A DNA stretch of 13,394 nucleotides, taken from JBGRQB01 sp041725875 (lineage in GTDB: Bacteria; Bacteroidota; Ignavibacteria; Ignavibacteriales; Melioribacteraceae). The stretch lies in the NCBI GenBank assembly GCA_041725875.1, contig JBGRQB010000122.1, positions 1 through 13,394 on the forward strand, written 5' to 3'. A program made the position numbers and the translations under genes. Below, piece by piece: positions 6,689-13,394 of the stretch. The number at the start of each line of letters is the position of its first letter. Positions within the stretch are counted from its first letter, which is position 1. The notes beneath the pieces were generated by a model, which saw only the letters and a program-made list of their open reading frames with translations, made no database searches and was not told the origin of the DNA.

Positions 6689-7774
6689 ATGAAATCTGGA
6701 TTATTTAAAAATATTATACTGCCAGCCGTGTTGCTGCTTTCAATACTGCTTGTTTCTTGCGGGGATGATTCTTATTCAAGATCAGTTAATACAACAAGCA
6801 AAGAAGTGAATGTGGAAATTGTGAAAGGTAAAGCACAGAAAAATATTCTGGAATTTGCCGGAGTTGTAGAAGGTTCTCACAAAGTTAAAATGAGCACCAA
6901 GTTAATGGGTAATGTAACTTACTTTCCGTTGGAAGCAGGTGCCGCAATTAAAAAAGGACAGATTTTAGCAAAGATACAAAGCAGAGATATTGAAGCTAAA
7001 AAACAACAAGTGATGGCAAATCTTTCAGCCACTGAAGCAGCTCATCTTAATATGGAAAAAAATTATAATAGAATAAAATCTCTTTATGAAAGAGGAAGTG
7101 CAACAGAAAAAGAATTTGATGATGTTACACTTGGTTACAAAATGACATCTTCCCAGTTAAAAGCTGCAAAAGAAATGAAAAAGGAGATTGAAGATGTTTT
7201 AAGCTACTCCGTTTTAAGAGCTCCTTTTGATGGTTTTATTGTTAATAAGTTTGTCCAGACAGGCGACATTGCCGCGCCCGGATATCCTTTACTGATAGTA
7301 GAAAGTTTCAAAAACTTTAATGTTGTTGCAAATGTTTCATCAGATAATGTTAACAAGTTAGCAAAAGGAAAGAAAGTTGAAGTTGTTGTTGATGCAGTTA
7401 ACGAAACAAAAATAACAGGTGAAATTTTAGAGGTAAATCCTGGAGCGCATCCTGCAAGCAGACAATATTCAATTAAAGTAAAACTTGACACTCCGGATGA
7501 ACTTAAAGCAAAAATCAAGTCCGGAATGTACGCACGTGTTTTGGTTCCTGAAAAGAGCAACACAAAAATTATGATTAACAAAAATCTTCTTGTAAAACGT
7601 GGACAACTTGCAGGTGTTTATACAGTTAATCAAAACAGCGAGGCAGTGTTGCGCTGGTTAAGGCTCGGGAAAGAGATAAATAACGAAGTCGAAGTTTTAT
7701 CCGGATTAAAAGCCGGTGAAAAAATAATAACAGTCACTGATGTTAAAGAAGGTCAAAAAGTAGAGGTGAAATAA
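6689..7774 (+). CDS. RND efflux periplasmic adaptor (membrane-fusion protein, HlyD/AcrA type), lipoprotein
   Basis: Starting at ATG 6689 gives 361 residues; ATG 6677, overlapping the TolC stop, would add four. The leader ends in lipobox LVSC with Cys24, so this is a lipid-anchored adaptor like AcrA. Domain order is that of the family: a first half-lipoyl block 'VTYFPLEAGAAIKKGQILAKI', a coiled-coil hairpin (about 95-160) with 'RIKSLYERGSATEKEFDDV', a second lipoyl half 'SVLRAPFDGFIVNKFVQTGD', a beta-barrel with 'NPGAHPASRQYSIKVKLD', and a C-terminal membrane-proximal domain ending 'DVKEGQKVEVK'. The residue after Cys is Gly, so inner-membrane retention is not clearly signalled. It bridges the RND pump and TolC channel. 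TAATG overlap (1 base) couples it to the RND gene. Confidence 0.93.
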   Translation: MKSGLFKNIILPAVLLLSILLVSCGDDSYSRSVNTTSKEVNVEIVKGKAQKNILEFAGVVEGSHKVKMSTKLMGNVTYFPLEAGAAIKKGQILAKIQSRDIEAKKQQVMANLSATEAAHLNMEKNYNRIKSLYERGSATEKEFDDVTLGYKMTSSQLKAAKEMKKEIEDVLSYSVLRAPFDGFIVNKFVQTGDIAAPGYPLLIVESFKNFNVVANVSSDNVNKLAKGKKVEVVVDAVNETKITGEILEVNPGAHPASRQYSIKVKLDTPDELKAKIKSGMYARVLVPEKSNTKIMINKNLLVKRGQLAGVYTVNQNSEAVLRWLRLGKEINNEVEVLSGLKAGEKIITVTDVKEGQKVEVK

Positions 7775-10700
7775 TGAAAACAGGAATTGCAGGAAATATT
7801 GCCAAGGCTTTCATTACATCCAAGCTTTCTTTATTAGTTATTATCGCATCGTTGATAATTGGAACTTTCAGTGTTTCGCTGACTCCAAGTGAAGAAGAGC
7901 CTCAGATTAGTGTTCCTATGGCAGATATATTTGTCAGATACCCGGGAGCAAATCCCAAAGAAGTTGAAAACAGAGTTGTAAAACCGCTTGAGAAATTAAT
8001 ATCAAACATTCACGGTGTTGAATATGTTTACTCAACATCAATGCCGGGAATGGCAATGTTGATTGTAAGATATTATGTTGGTGAAGATATAGAGAGAAGT
8101 ATTGTTAAGCTCTATAATGAAATACAGAAAAATATGGATAAGATGCCGCAGGGCGTTACAATGCCTCTTATCAAAACAAAATCTATTGACGATGTTCCGA
8201 TTATGAGTCTGACCTTTTGGAGCAAACAGTATGATGATTATGACATAAGAAGAATTGTTGCTGAAGTAAATGATGAAGTAAAAAAAGTAGAAGATGTTGC
8301 GGAAACAAAAATAATTGGCGGAAGAAAACGTCAGTTAAGAGTTGAACTTGATAAAAACAAAATGGCTTCTCACAATGTTGATCCTCTGATGATAATGATG
8401 CAGCTGCAGGGAGGAAATAAACAATCTGCAGTGGGAAGTTTTAACAGAAACGATAAAAATTATCTTGTTGAAGCAGGTGGATTTTTTGAAACTCCAGAAT
8501 CATTGGAGGAGATGGTTGTGGGAGTTTATATGGGGAGTCCGGTTTACCTGAAAAATGTTGCAAAGGTAATTGACGGACCAGAAGAAAATAATTCTTATGT
8601 AGGATATGGTTTTGGAATTCCTGAAATAGAAGAAAAAGGATTAAATGACGGAGTTGAATTTTCAGCGGTTACTGTATCTGTTTCCAAGAGAAAAGGGGCC
8701 GATGCAAAACGTATTGCTGATGAAGTAAAAGAAAGAATAGAAAAACTTCGCGGAGAAATTATTCCATCTGAATTGGAAATGACAGTTACCAGAAATTATG
8801 GCGACTCAGCTTCTGAAAAAGTAAATGAATTGCTTATTCATCTGTTAGGATCTATTCTGGCTGCTTCAATTGTTGTTGCTTTTGCTCTTGGCTGGAGAGG
8901 CGGATGGGTTGTATTTGTTTCTGTGCCAATCACTTTTGCGTTAACATTGTTTGTCTACTATATGATGGACTATACATTAAACAGAATCACTCTGTTTGCT
9001 CTTGTGTTTGTTACAGGTATAGTTGTGGATGCTTCCATCATTGTTGTGGAAAATATGCATCGTCATTTCAAAATGAAAAAGATGCCGTTTCACGAAGCAG
9101 CACTTGCTGCAATTGATGAAGTAGGTAATCCTACAATTCTTGCAACATTTACCGTTATTGCATCAGTACTTCCAATGGCTTTTGTAAGTGGTTTGATGGG
9201 CCCTTATATGGCTCCTATGCCGATAGGTGCTGCTCTTGCAATGACTTTCTCACTTTTAGTTGCACTAACAATTACACCTTATGTTGCTTATAAGTTTTTG
9301 AAAGATGATAAACCGGGAAAAGAAGAAAAGAAATATGAGTTAAAAGAAACCTTCATATATAAAATGTATGAAAAAACAATGAACCCGCTTCTTGATAGTG
9401 TTAAAAAGAGATGGATAGCAATTGGAAGTGTGGTTGTATTGTTATTTATGTCAGTAATGTTGTTGTGGTTCAAAATGGTTGCTGTTAAAATGCTTCCTTT
9501 TGATAACAAAAATGAAATCCAAATAATTGTTGATATGCCGGAAGGAACCACGCTTGAAAGAACAGCAATGGTTACCAAAGAAGTTGCTTCTTATATAAGA
9601 ACAATTCCTGAGGTACAGAATTATCAGACTTACATTGGTACAGCCGCACCTATTAATTTTAACGGACTTGTAAGGCATTATGATTTAAGGCGAGGTGCAA
9701 ATGTTGCCGACTTGCAAATTAATCTTTTGCATAAAAAAGAGAGATCAGCACAGAGTCATGACATTGCAAAAAGAATGCGCCCTGCAATTGAAAAAATTGC
9801 CAAAGCAAATAATGCCAGTATAAAAATAGCGGAAGTTCCTCCGGGTCCTCCTGTACTTTCAACTTTGGTTGCGGAAGTTTACGGACCTGACTACGAAACG
9901 CAAATGCAGTATGCAGAAGAGTTGAAAAAGATATTTGAAACAACTCCGGGTGTAGTGGATGTTGACTGGTACATTGAAAGTGATCAGACAGAATATAAGT
10001 TTGAAGTTGATAAAGAAAAAGCAATGCTGGCAGGTATTTCAGCAGAACAGATTGTCGGAGTACTTGGAATTGGATTATATGGAAATGACGTTAGTGCTCT
10101 TTATTCTCCTAATGATGTTGATCCGGTAACAATTAATTTAAGATTATCAGAAGATTCAAGATCTGGCGTTGAAGAGTTAAAAAATATCAAAGTAATGTCA
10201 CGCAGCGGAAATCTTGTTCCGGTGTCTGAACTTGTTCACATTAAAGAGCAGATTCAGGATAAAAATATTTACAGAAAAAATCAGAAGCGCGCTGTTTATG
10301 TAACAGCAGAAGTAGCGGGAGAGTTTGAGAGTCCGGTATACGCTATCCTAGATTTGAATGAAAGAATAGAAGAATTTAACAAAGCAAATAATCTTAATGT
10401 AACTACAAATTATACATCTCAGCCAAAAGATGAAGAAACTCTTTCAATAAAATGGGATGGTGAATGGCACATCACTTACGAAGTGTTCAGAGATTTGGGT
10501 GCAGCATTTGCTGTTGTGCTCATCGTAATCTATATGTTGATTATCGGTTGGTTCCAGGATTTCAAAACACCAATAGTAATGATGATTGCAATTCCTCTTT
10601 CACTTATCGGAGTACTTGTAGGACATTTAATTTTTAATGCCTTTTTCACTGCAACTTCAATGATTGGTGTAATTGCACTGGCAGGAATAATGGTTCGTAA

Positions 10701-10971
10701 TTCAGTTTTACTAATTGACTTTATCGAACTGAGATTAAAAGAAGGTGCTTCTCTGAAAGAGGCTGTGCTTGAATCAGGAGCAGTAAGAACAATGCCTATT
10801 TTACTTACAGCCGGAACAGTTGTAATAGGTGCATTTGTAATAATCTTTGATCCGATTTTTCAGGGATTGGCAATTGCATTAATGGGCGGTTCACTTGCTT
10901 CAACAGCTTTGACTCTCATTATGGTTCCTCTTATTTATTATATGAGTGAACGAAAAAAACATCATAGATAA
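7774..10971 (+). CDS. RND-family efflux transporter permease (AcrB/CusA superfamily)
   Basis: The 1065-residue protein has RND architecture: TM1 near 11-30, a large periplasmic porter domain with 'RYPGANPKEVENRVVKPLE', TM2-6 at about 350-520, TM7 near 555, a second porter loop ('PPGPPVLSTLVAEVYGPD'), and TM8-12 at about 890-1055. It is a trimeric proton-driven exporter in the inner membrane. TM4 reads 'GIVVDASIIVVEN' with a single Asp419; AcrB has an Asp pair (VDD), while CusA-type metal pumps also have one Asp. TM10 reads 'GIMVRNSVLLIDF', placing Arg975 where AcrB has Lys940. The substrate is therefore not predictable as drug or metal. GAGGTGA at 7764-7770 precedes ATG 7774. A terminator follows the stop directly. 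Confidence 0.95.
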   Translation: MKTGIAGNIAKAFITSKLSLLVIIASLIIGTFSVSLTPSEEEPQISVPMADIFVRYPGANPKEVENRVVKPLEKLISNIHGVEYVYSTSMPGMAMLIVRYYVGEDIERSIVKLYNEIQKNMDKMPQGVTMPLIKTKSIDDVPIMSLTFWSKQYDDYDIRRIVAEVNDEVKKVEDVAETKIIGGRKRQLRVELDKNKMASHNVDPLMIMMQLQGGNKQSAVGSFNRNDKNYLVEAGGFFETPESLEEMVVGVYMGSPVYLKNVAKVIDGPEENNSYVGYGFGIPEIEEKGLNDGVEFSAVTVSVSKRKGADAKRIADEVKERIEKLRGEIIPSELEMTVTRNYGDSASEKVNELLIHLLGSILAASIVVAFALGWRGGWVVFVSVPITFALTLFVYYMMDYTLNRITLFALVFVTGIVVDASIIVVENMHRHFKMKKMPFHEAALAAIDEVGNPTILATFTVIASVLPMAFVSGLMGPYMAPMPIGAALAMTFSLLVALTITPYVAYKFLKDDKPGKEEKKYELKETFIYKMYEKTMNPLLDSVKKRWIAIGSVVVLLFMSVMLLWFKMVAVKMLPFDNKNEIQIIVDMPEGTTLERTAMVTKEVASYIRTIPEVQNYQTYIGTAAPINFNGLVRHYDLRRGANVADLQINLLHKKERSAQSHDIAKRMRPAIEKIAKANNASIKIAEVPPGPPVLSTLVAEVYGPDYETQMQYAEELKKIFETTPGVVDVDWYIESDQTEYKFEVDKEKAMLAGISAEQIVGVLGIGLYGNDVSALYSPNDVDPVTINLRLSEDSRSGVEELKNIKVMSRSGNLVPVSELVHIKEQIQDKNIYRKNQKRAVYVTAEVAGEFESPVYAILDLNERIEEFNKANNLNVTTNYTSQPKDEETLSIKWDGEWHITYEVFRDLGAAFAVVLIVIYMLIIGWFQDFKTPIVMMIAIPLSLIGVLVGHLIFNAFFTATSMIGVIALAGIMVRNSVLLIDFIELRLKEGASLKEAVLESGAVRTMPILLTAGTVVIGAFVIIFDPIFQGLAIALMGGSLASTALTLIMVPLIYYMSERKKHHR

Positions 10972-10978
10972 CCAGATT

Positions 10979-11003
10979 GGCGGGCAGATGTCCGCCTTTT
11001 TTT
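10979..11003 (+). terminator. Intrinsic terminator between the RND gene and DUF2892
   Basis: GGCGGG (10979-10984) pairs with TCCGCC (10991-10996), five GC pairs plus one G-T, around a 6-base loop, followed directly by seven Ts. It begins 8 bases after the RND stop. The DUF2892 ribosome binding site begins at the next base, so terminator and translation start are unusually tightly packed. Confidence 0.85.
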
Positions 11004-11009
11004 AAGGAG
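11004..11009 (+). promoter_or_regulatory. Ribosome binding site of the DUF2892 gene
   Basis: AAGGAG lies 6 bases before ATG 11016 and starts at the base after the terminator T-tract. It rules out the TTG at 10977 as a start. Confidence 0.75.
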
Positions 11010-11015
11010 AAAAAA

Positions 11016-11207
11016 ATGATAGAAATGTATATAAGAAGAATGGCAGGAGTTTTTATTTTAACCGGAATGGCACTTGGTCACTACGTTAACAATCTCTGGT
11101 TTTTACTGGTTGTGTTTGTCGGGTTAAATTTAATTCAGTCATCATTCACCAGATGGTGCCCTGCTGAAATAATGTTGAAAAAAATATTCAAAAATAAAGA
11201 TGCTTAA
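11016..11207 (+). CDS. Small membrane protein, DUF2892 (YgaP-like transmembrane domain)
   Basis: The 63-residue product has two membrane segments, 'MAGVFILTGMALGHYV' and 'LWFLLVVFVGLNLIQSSF', followed by 'RWCPAEIMLKKI'. This is the DUF2892 pattern: an N-terminal 'RxxAG' turn, two helices, then a Cys-Pro after the second helix. In other bacteria DUF2892 is found fused to rhodanese (YgaP) or beside ArsR, rhodanese and RND genes, so links to sulfane sulfur or thiol stress are plausible; no rhodanese is present here. The conserved Cys is in 'WCP'. The stop overlaps the cyclase start by 8 bases, indicating translational coupling. Expression needs either readthrough of the terminator at 10979-11003 or its own promoter, and I see no clear promoter. 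Confidence 0.8.
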   Translation: MIEMYIRRMAGVFILTGMALGHYVNNLWFLLVVFVGLNLIQSSFTRWCPAEIMLKKIFKNKDA

Positions 11208-12231
11208 AATTTTTACTATAACAAATCTCAGGTATGGAGTTATTGGATTTTTGATAGCTTCTGTAATTGTTTTGATTTCAAAAGAAGTGACTTTTTTGCC
11301 GGAGATTGTTATAGCCGGATTTCTTACCGGATTTTTTGTACGTGAAATTGAGACTTCATTGAGTAAAACCAGACTCAGAAAACTGAGTTTTAAAAGTCAG
11401 ATTTTACTTAGACCCGTAATTTACATCGGAGTTACTTTTCTGATTATCGTGATGATAATCTTACTGAAAATTTTATTTAACAATGAGTGCGACATATTAA
11501 CTGCATTAAGTGAAAACGGGTTTTGGAACTATCTTTTCAACACAAATTTTTATCTGCTGTTTATTTTACTTGTAACAATCGGATTGCTTGTTAGTTTTAT
11601 CTGGCAGGTTAATTTGTTACTCGGACCCGGAGTATTGATGCGCTTTGTAGCGGGGAAATATAAATCACCCAAAACCGAGCAGAAGATTTTTATGTTTATG
11701 GATTTAAACTCTTCTGTAAGAATGGCTGAAAAACTTGGTACAGAAAAATATAGTGAACTTCTGAAAGATTTCTTTCTGGAACTAACGGAACCGGTTCTGA
11801 AATTTAAAGGAGAAGTTTATCAATATATTGGTGATGAAGTTGTTGTAGTGTGGGATAAGGAAAATGGAATCAAAAATGATAACGCAATAAAACTTGTGTT
11901 TGAGGTTATTGATAAAATAGAAAAAAGAAAAGAATATTATTTTGGGAAATATAGGTTACTTCCGGTTTTTAAAGTTGGAATTCATTATGGTGAGACAATA
12001 GTAAGGGAAGTTGGAGAAATTAAAAAAGAGATAGTGTATCACGGGGATGTGTTAAATACTACTTCCAGAATAAGATCGGTATGTAACGAACTTGATAAGA
12101 AAATATTAATCTCTAAAGATTTGTATGAAATTCTTGAAGAAAAATTATACTCTGTCTTTGAACCTGTGGGAGAAATTGATCTTAAAGGGAAAAAAGAAAA
12201 AGTCTTTTTGTATAGTGTAACAAAGAAATAA
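11200..12231 (+). CDS. Membrane-anchored class III adenylate/guanylate cyclase
   Basis: This 343-residue protein has four predicted membrane helices (about 10-28, 32-50, 70-96 and 117-144), then a class III cyclase domain from about 160. The first metal Asp168 is in 'FMFMDLNSS', the second, Asp212, in 'YQYIGDEVVVVW', and Asn286 with Arg290 in 'GDVLNTTSRI' match the transition-state residues, so catalysis looks intact. The base-specifying Lys before the second Asp is Gln208, and the matching Thr/Asp position is Val279, so ATP versus GTP cannot be called. There is no HAMP domain or recognised sensor domain. It would make cAMP or cGMP at the inner membrane. It overlaps the DUF2892 gene by 8 bases, so the two are co-translated. 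Confidence 0.88.
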   Translation: MLKIFTITNLRYGVIGFLIASVIVLISKEVTFLPEIVIAGFLTGFFVREIETSLSKTRLRKLSFKSQILLRPVIYIGVTFLIIVMIILLKILFNNECDILTALSENGFWNYLFNTNFYLLFILLVTIGLLVSFIWQVNLLLGPGVLMRFVAGKYKSPKTEQKIFMFMDLNSSVRMAEKLGTEKYSELLKDFFLELTEPVLKFKGEVYQYIGDEVVVVWDKENGIKNDNAIKLVFEVIDKIEKRKEYYFGKYRLLPVFKVGIHYGETIVREVGEIKKEIVYHGDVLNTTSRIRSVCNELDKKILISKDLYEILEEKLYSVFEPVGEIDLKGKKEKVFLYSVTKK

Positions 12232-12267
12232 ATTTGTGAAATATTACTTACGGAACAGCAAAAGATT

Positions 12268-12306
12268 CCACACAAGGATTATCTAAAGGTAATCCATCCT
12301 TTGTGG
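12268..12306. repeat. Hairpin-forming inverted repeat after the cyclase gene
   Basis: CCACACAAGGAT (12268-12279) pairs with ATCCTTTGTGG (12296-12306), 11 bp with one bulged C and a 16-base loop. It has no T-tract after it. It could be the cyclase terminator stem whose U-tract was separated by the insertion sequence starting about here, or an unrelated dyad. Confidence 0.4.
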
Positions 12307-12322
12307 TAGTGTAAGAAGATTT

Positions 12323-12423
12323 GTGTAAATGGAATTACTTCCCAGTAAGGGAGTTGAGTGTATCGAAACGAAGTTACTGGGAAAATGCAAAAAATAATTA
12401 AGATATTTGTAAAACATTTACAC
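12323..12423. repeat. Nested inverted repeats in the transposase leader
   Basis: An outer pair GTGTAAATG (12323-12331) and CATTTACAC (12415-12423) encloses an inner pair TTCCCAGTAA (12339-12348) and TTACTGGGAA (12374-12383); both are perfect. The inner loop contains GTTGAGTGTATCGAAAC, reminiscent of REP-like intergenic repeats. The outer repeat ends at the ribosome binding site of the transposase. Confidence 0.6.
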
Positions 12424-12432
12424 GGAGAAGAA

Positions 12433-13394
12433 ATGAAACTCACCCCAGAAATGATTAAACAACTCGAGAAAGACCTCTCAAAAGCAAAATCCTACGAAGA
12501 TTTAATGGGCAAAAACGGTGCAATAAAGAAGCTAATGAAATCAGCCCTTGAAAATATACTAGATGAAGAATTATCAGAACATCTTGGATATGAAAAACAC
12601 TCACCTGAGGGAAACAATAGCGGAAATAACCGCAATGGGAAGACTCATAAGTCAATCAAAACAGATGAAGGAATGATCGATATAGAAATCCCAAGAGATC
12701 GTAATTCCACATTTGATCCGGTTGTTGTAAAGAAGTATGAAAAAACCCTCGGCCCGATTGAAGATAAAATCATTAGTATGTATGCCAAGGGAATGACGAC
12801 CCGTGATATACAATCCCACGTTGAGGAAATGTATGGACTTGAGGTAACCTCCACAACAATCTCAAGGATCACTGATTCGATTATATCCCACGCAAAACAG
12901 TGGCATTCAAGACCACTAGAGGCAATATATCCGATAGTCTTTTTTGATGCGATTCATTACAAGGTAAGAGATGGAGGAAAAGTAGTCTCAAAAGCGGCCT
13001 ATACGTGTTTAGCCATAGATATTGATGGTCATAAGGATATGCTGGGTATCTGGGTTGGTGAGTCTGAAGGAGCCAATTACTGGCTTTCAATAATGACTGA
13101 ACTTAGAAATCGAGGGGTTCAGGACATACTCATATCGGCAGTAGATGGACTTAAAGGATTCCCTGAAGCAATTGAATCAGTTTTTCCCGGATGTGAGGTT
13201 CAACAATGTGTTATTCACCAGATCAGAAATACAATTCGTTATGTTGCTTCTAAAAACCAGAAAGAATTTATGAAAGATTTGAAACTGGTTTATCAGGCTC
13301 CGACAGAAGAAGCAGGATTCCTTAACCTCGAAAAGCTTGATGAAAAGTGGGGTGATAAATATCCATTGCCTATAAAATCCTGGAGAAAAAACTG
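12433..13394 (+). CDS. IS256-family (Mutator-type) transposase, 3' end outside window
   Basis: ATG 12433 is preceded by GGAGAAG; 320 residues are visible with no stop, about three quarters of the usual 400 or so. The N-terminal block has 'ENILDEELSEHLGYEKH' and 'NNRNGKTHKSI', and then 'IEIPRDRNSTFDP', all typical of the family. The DDE catalytic core begins with Asp172 in 'VFFDAIHYKVR', the second Asp238 is in 'SAVDGLKGFPEAIE', and the C-to-H signature 'QQCVIHQIRNT' follows. The catalytic Glu is expected beyond the window end, so intactness cannot be judged. It catalyses cut-out or copy-out transposition, usually giving 8-9-base target duplications. The gene lies downstream of and in the same direction as the cyclase, and is not functionally related. 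Confidence 0.95.
   Translation, partial: MKLTPEMIKQLEKDLSKAKSYEDLMGKNGAIKKLMKSALENILDEELSEHLGYEKHSPEGNNSGNNRNGKTHKSIKTDEGMIDIEIPRDRNSTFDPVVVKKYEKTLGPIEDKIISMYAKGMTTRDIQSHVEEMYGLEVTSTTISRITDSIISHAKQWHSRPLEAIYPIVFFDAIHYKVRDGGKVVSKAAYTCLAIDIDGHKDMLGIWVGESEGANYWLSIMTELRNRGVQDILISAVDGLKGFPEAIESVFPGCEVQQCVIHQIRNTIRYVASKNQKEFMKDLKLVYQAPTEEAGFLNLEKLDEKWGDKYPLPIKSWRKN

Larger units (their letters stand above)
12305..13394 (+). mobile_element. IS256-family insertion sequence, left part (continues past window end)
   Basis: A transposase gene is preceded by about 128 bases that look like an IS left end. The sequence around 12321-12330 (TTGTGTAAAT) resembles the TTGTGTAAAA block inside IS256-family terminal repeats, where it starts about 16 bases from the tip. 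That places the tip near 12305, an estimate only. The right end, its inverted repeat and the 8-9-base target duplication cannot be seen. Codon use in the transposase (many CTC, ACC, TCC) differs from the AT-ending codons of the neighbouring genes, which fits foreign origin. Confidence 0.7.

Noticed and set aside
7204..7581. Minus-strand open frame of 125 codons
   Set aside because: It lies fully inside the adaptor gene and its translation has no coherent domain; a shadow of the real gene.
8904..9116. Plus-strand Cys-rich open frame of 70 codons
   Set aside because: It is a frame-shifted reading of the RND membrane helices; its many cysteines are an artefact of TGT/TGC in the second frame.
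9719..10024. Minus-strand open frame of 101 codons
   Set aside because: Opposite to the well-supported RND porter domain, with no ribosome binding site and no recognisable protein pattern.
12645..13090. Minus-strand open frames opposite the transposase
   Set aside because: The plus strand carries a clear DDE transposase with family motifs; these frames are antisense shadows.
1..13394. CRISPR array, tRNA or rRNA genes
   Set aside because: No regularly spaced direct repeats, no cloverleaf-like segments and no rRNA-like conserved blocks were recognised by eye.

Overview
The window is low-GC, tightly packed bacterial DNA from a Gram-negative, didermic organism. It carries a TonB-dependent receptor, lipoproteins with an LVSC lipobox followed by acidic residues, a tripartite RND pump, and a Gre-like gene of a type I associate with Bacteroidota and relatives. 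That mix suggests the Bacteroidota/Ignavibacteriota group. This placement is inference from gene style, not a phylogenetic result.

Layout. (1) 1-1855: the 3' end of a TonB-dependent receptor, then a lipoprotein that is probably a beta-propeller, closed by a near-perfect intrinsic terminator. This looks like an outer-membrane uptake pair with unknown ligand. (2) 1854-2225, minus strand: a small membrane ORF with no convincing start, probably the 3' remnant of a larger gene. (3) 2294-4328: a secreted HEXXH (gluzincin-like) metalloprotease of unknown family, then arfB (ribosome rescue) closely followed by a Gre-like RNA polymerase secondary-channel factor. (4) 4425-4867: an M15-type D-Ala-D-Ala peptidase without a signal peptide. 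(5) 4982-12231: an ArsR-family repressor, TolC-like outer-membrane channel, lipoprotein membrane-fusion protein, RND permease, DUF2892 small membrane protein and a membrane-anchored class III nucleotide cyclase. All are on one strand with very short gaps or overlaps. An intrinsic terminator between the permease and DUF2892 splits or attenuates the set. (6) about 12305-13394: the left end of an IS256-family (Mutator) insertion sequence, with the transposase gene running off the window.

How the genes work together. The ArsR protein probably controls the pump genes through an inverted repeat just upstream. The adaptor lipoprotein (inner-membrane anchored or facing), the RND permease and the TolC channel would form an envelope-spanning exporter. 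DUF2892 and the cyclase are translationally coupled to each other and sit directly behind the pump, so a signalling output linked to pump expression is the most interesting speculative reading of the window. No CRISPR array, tRNA or rRNA was recognised.
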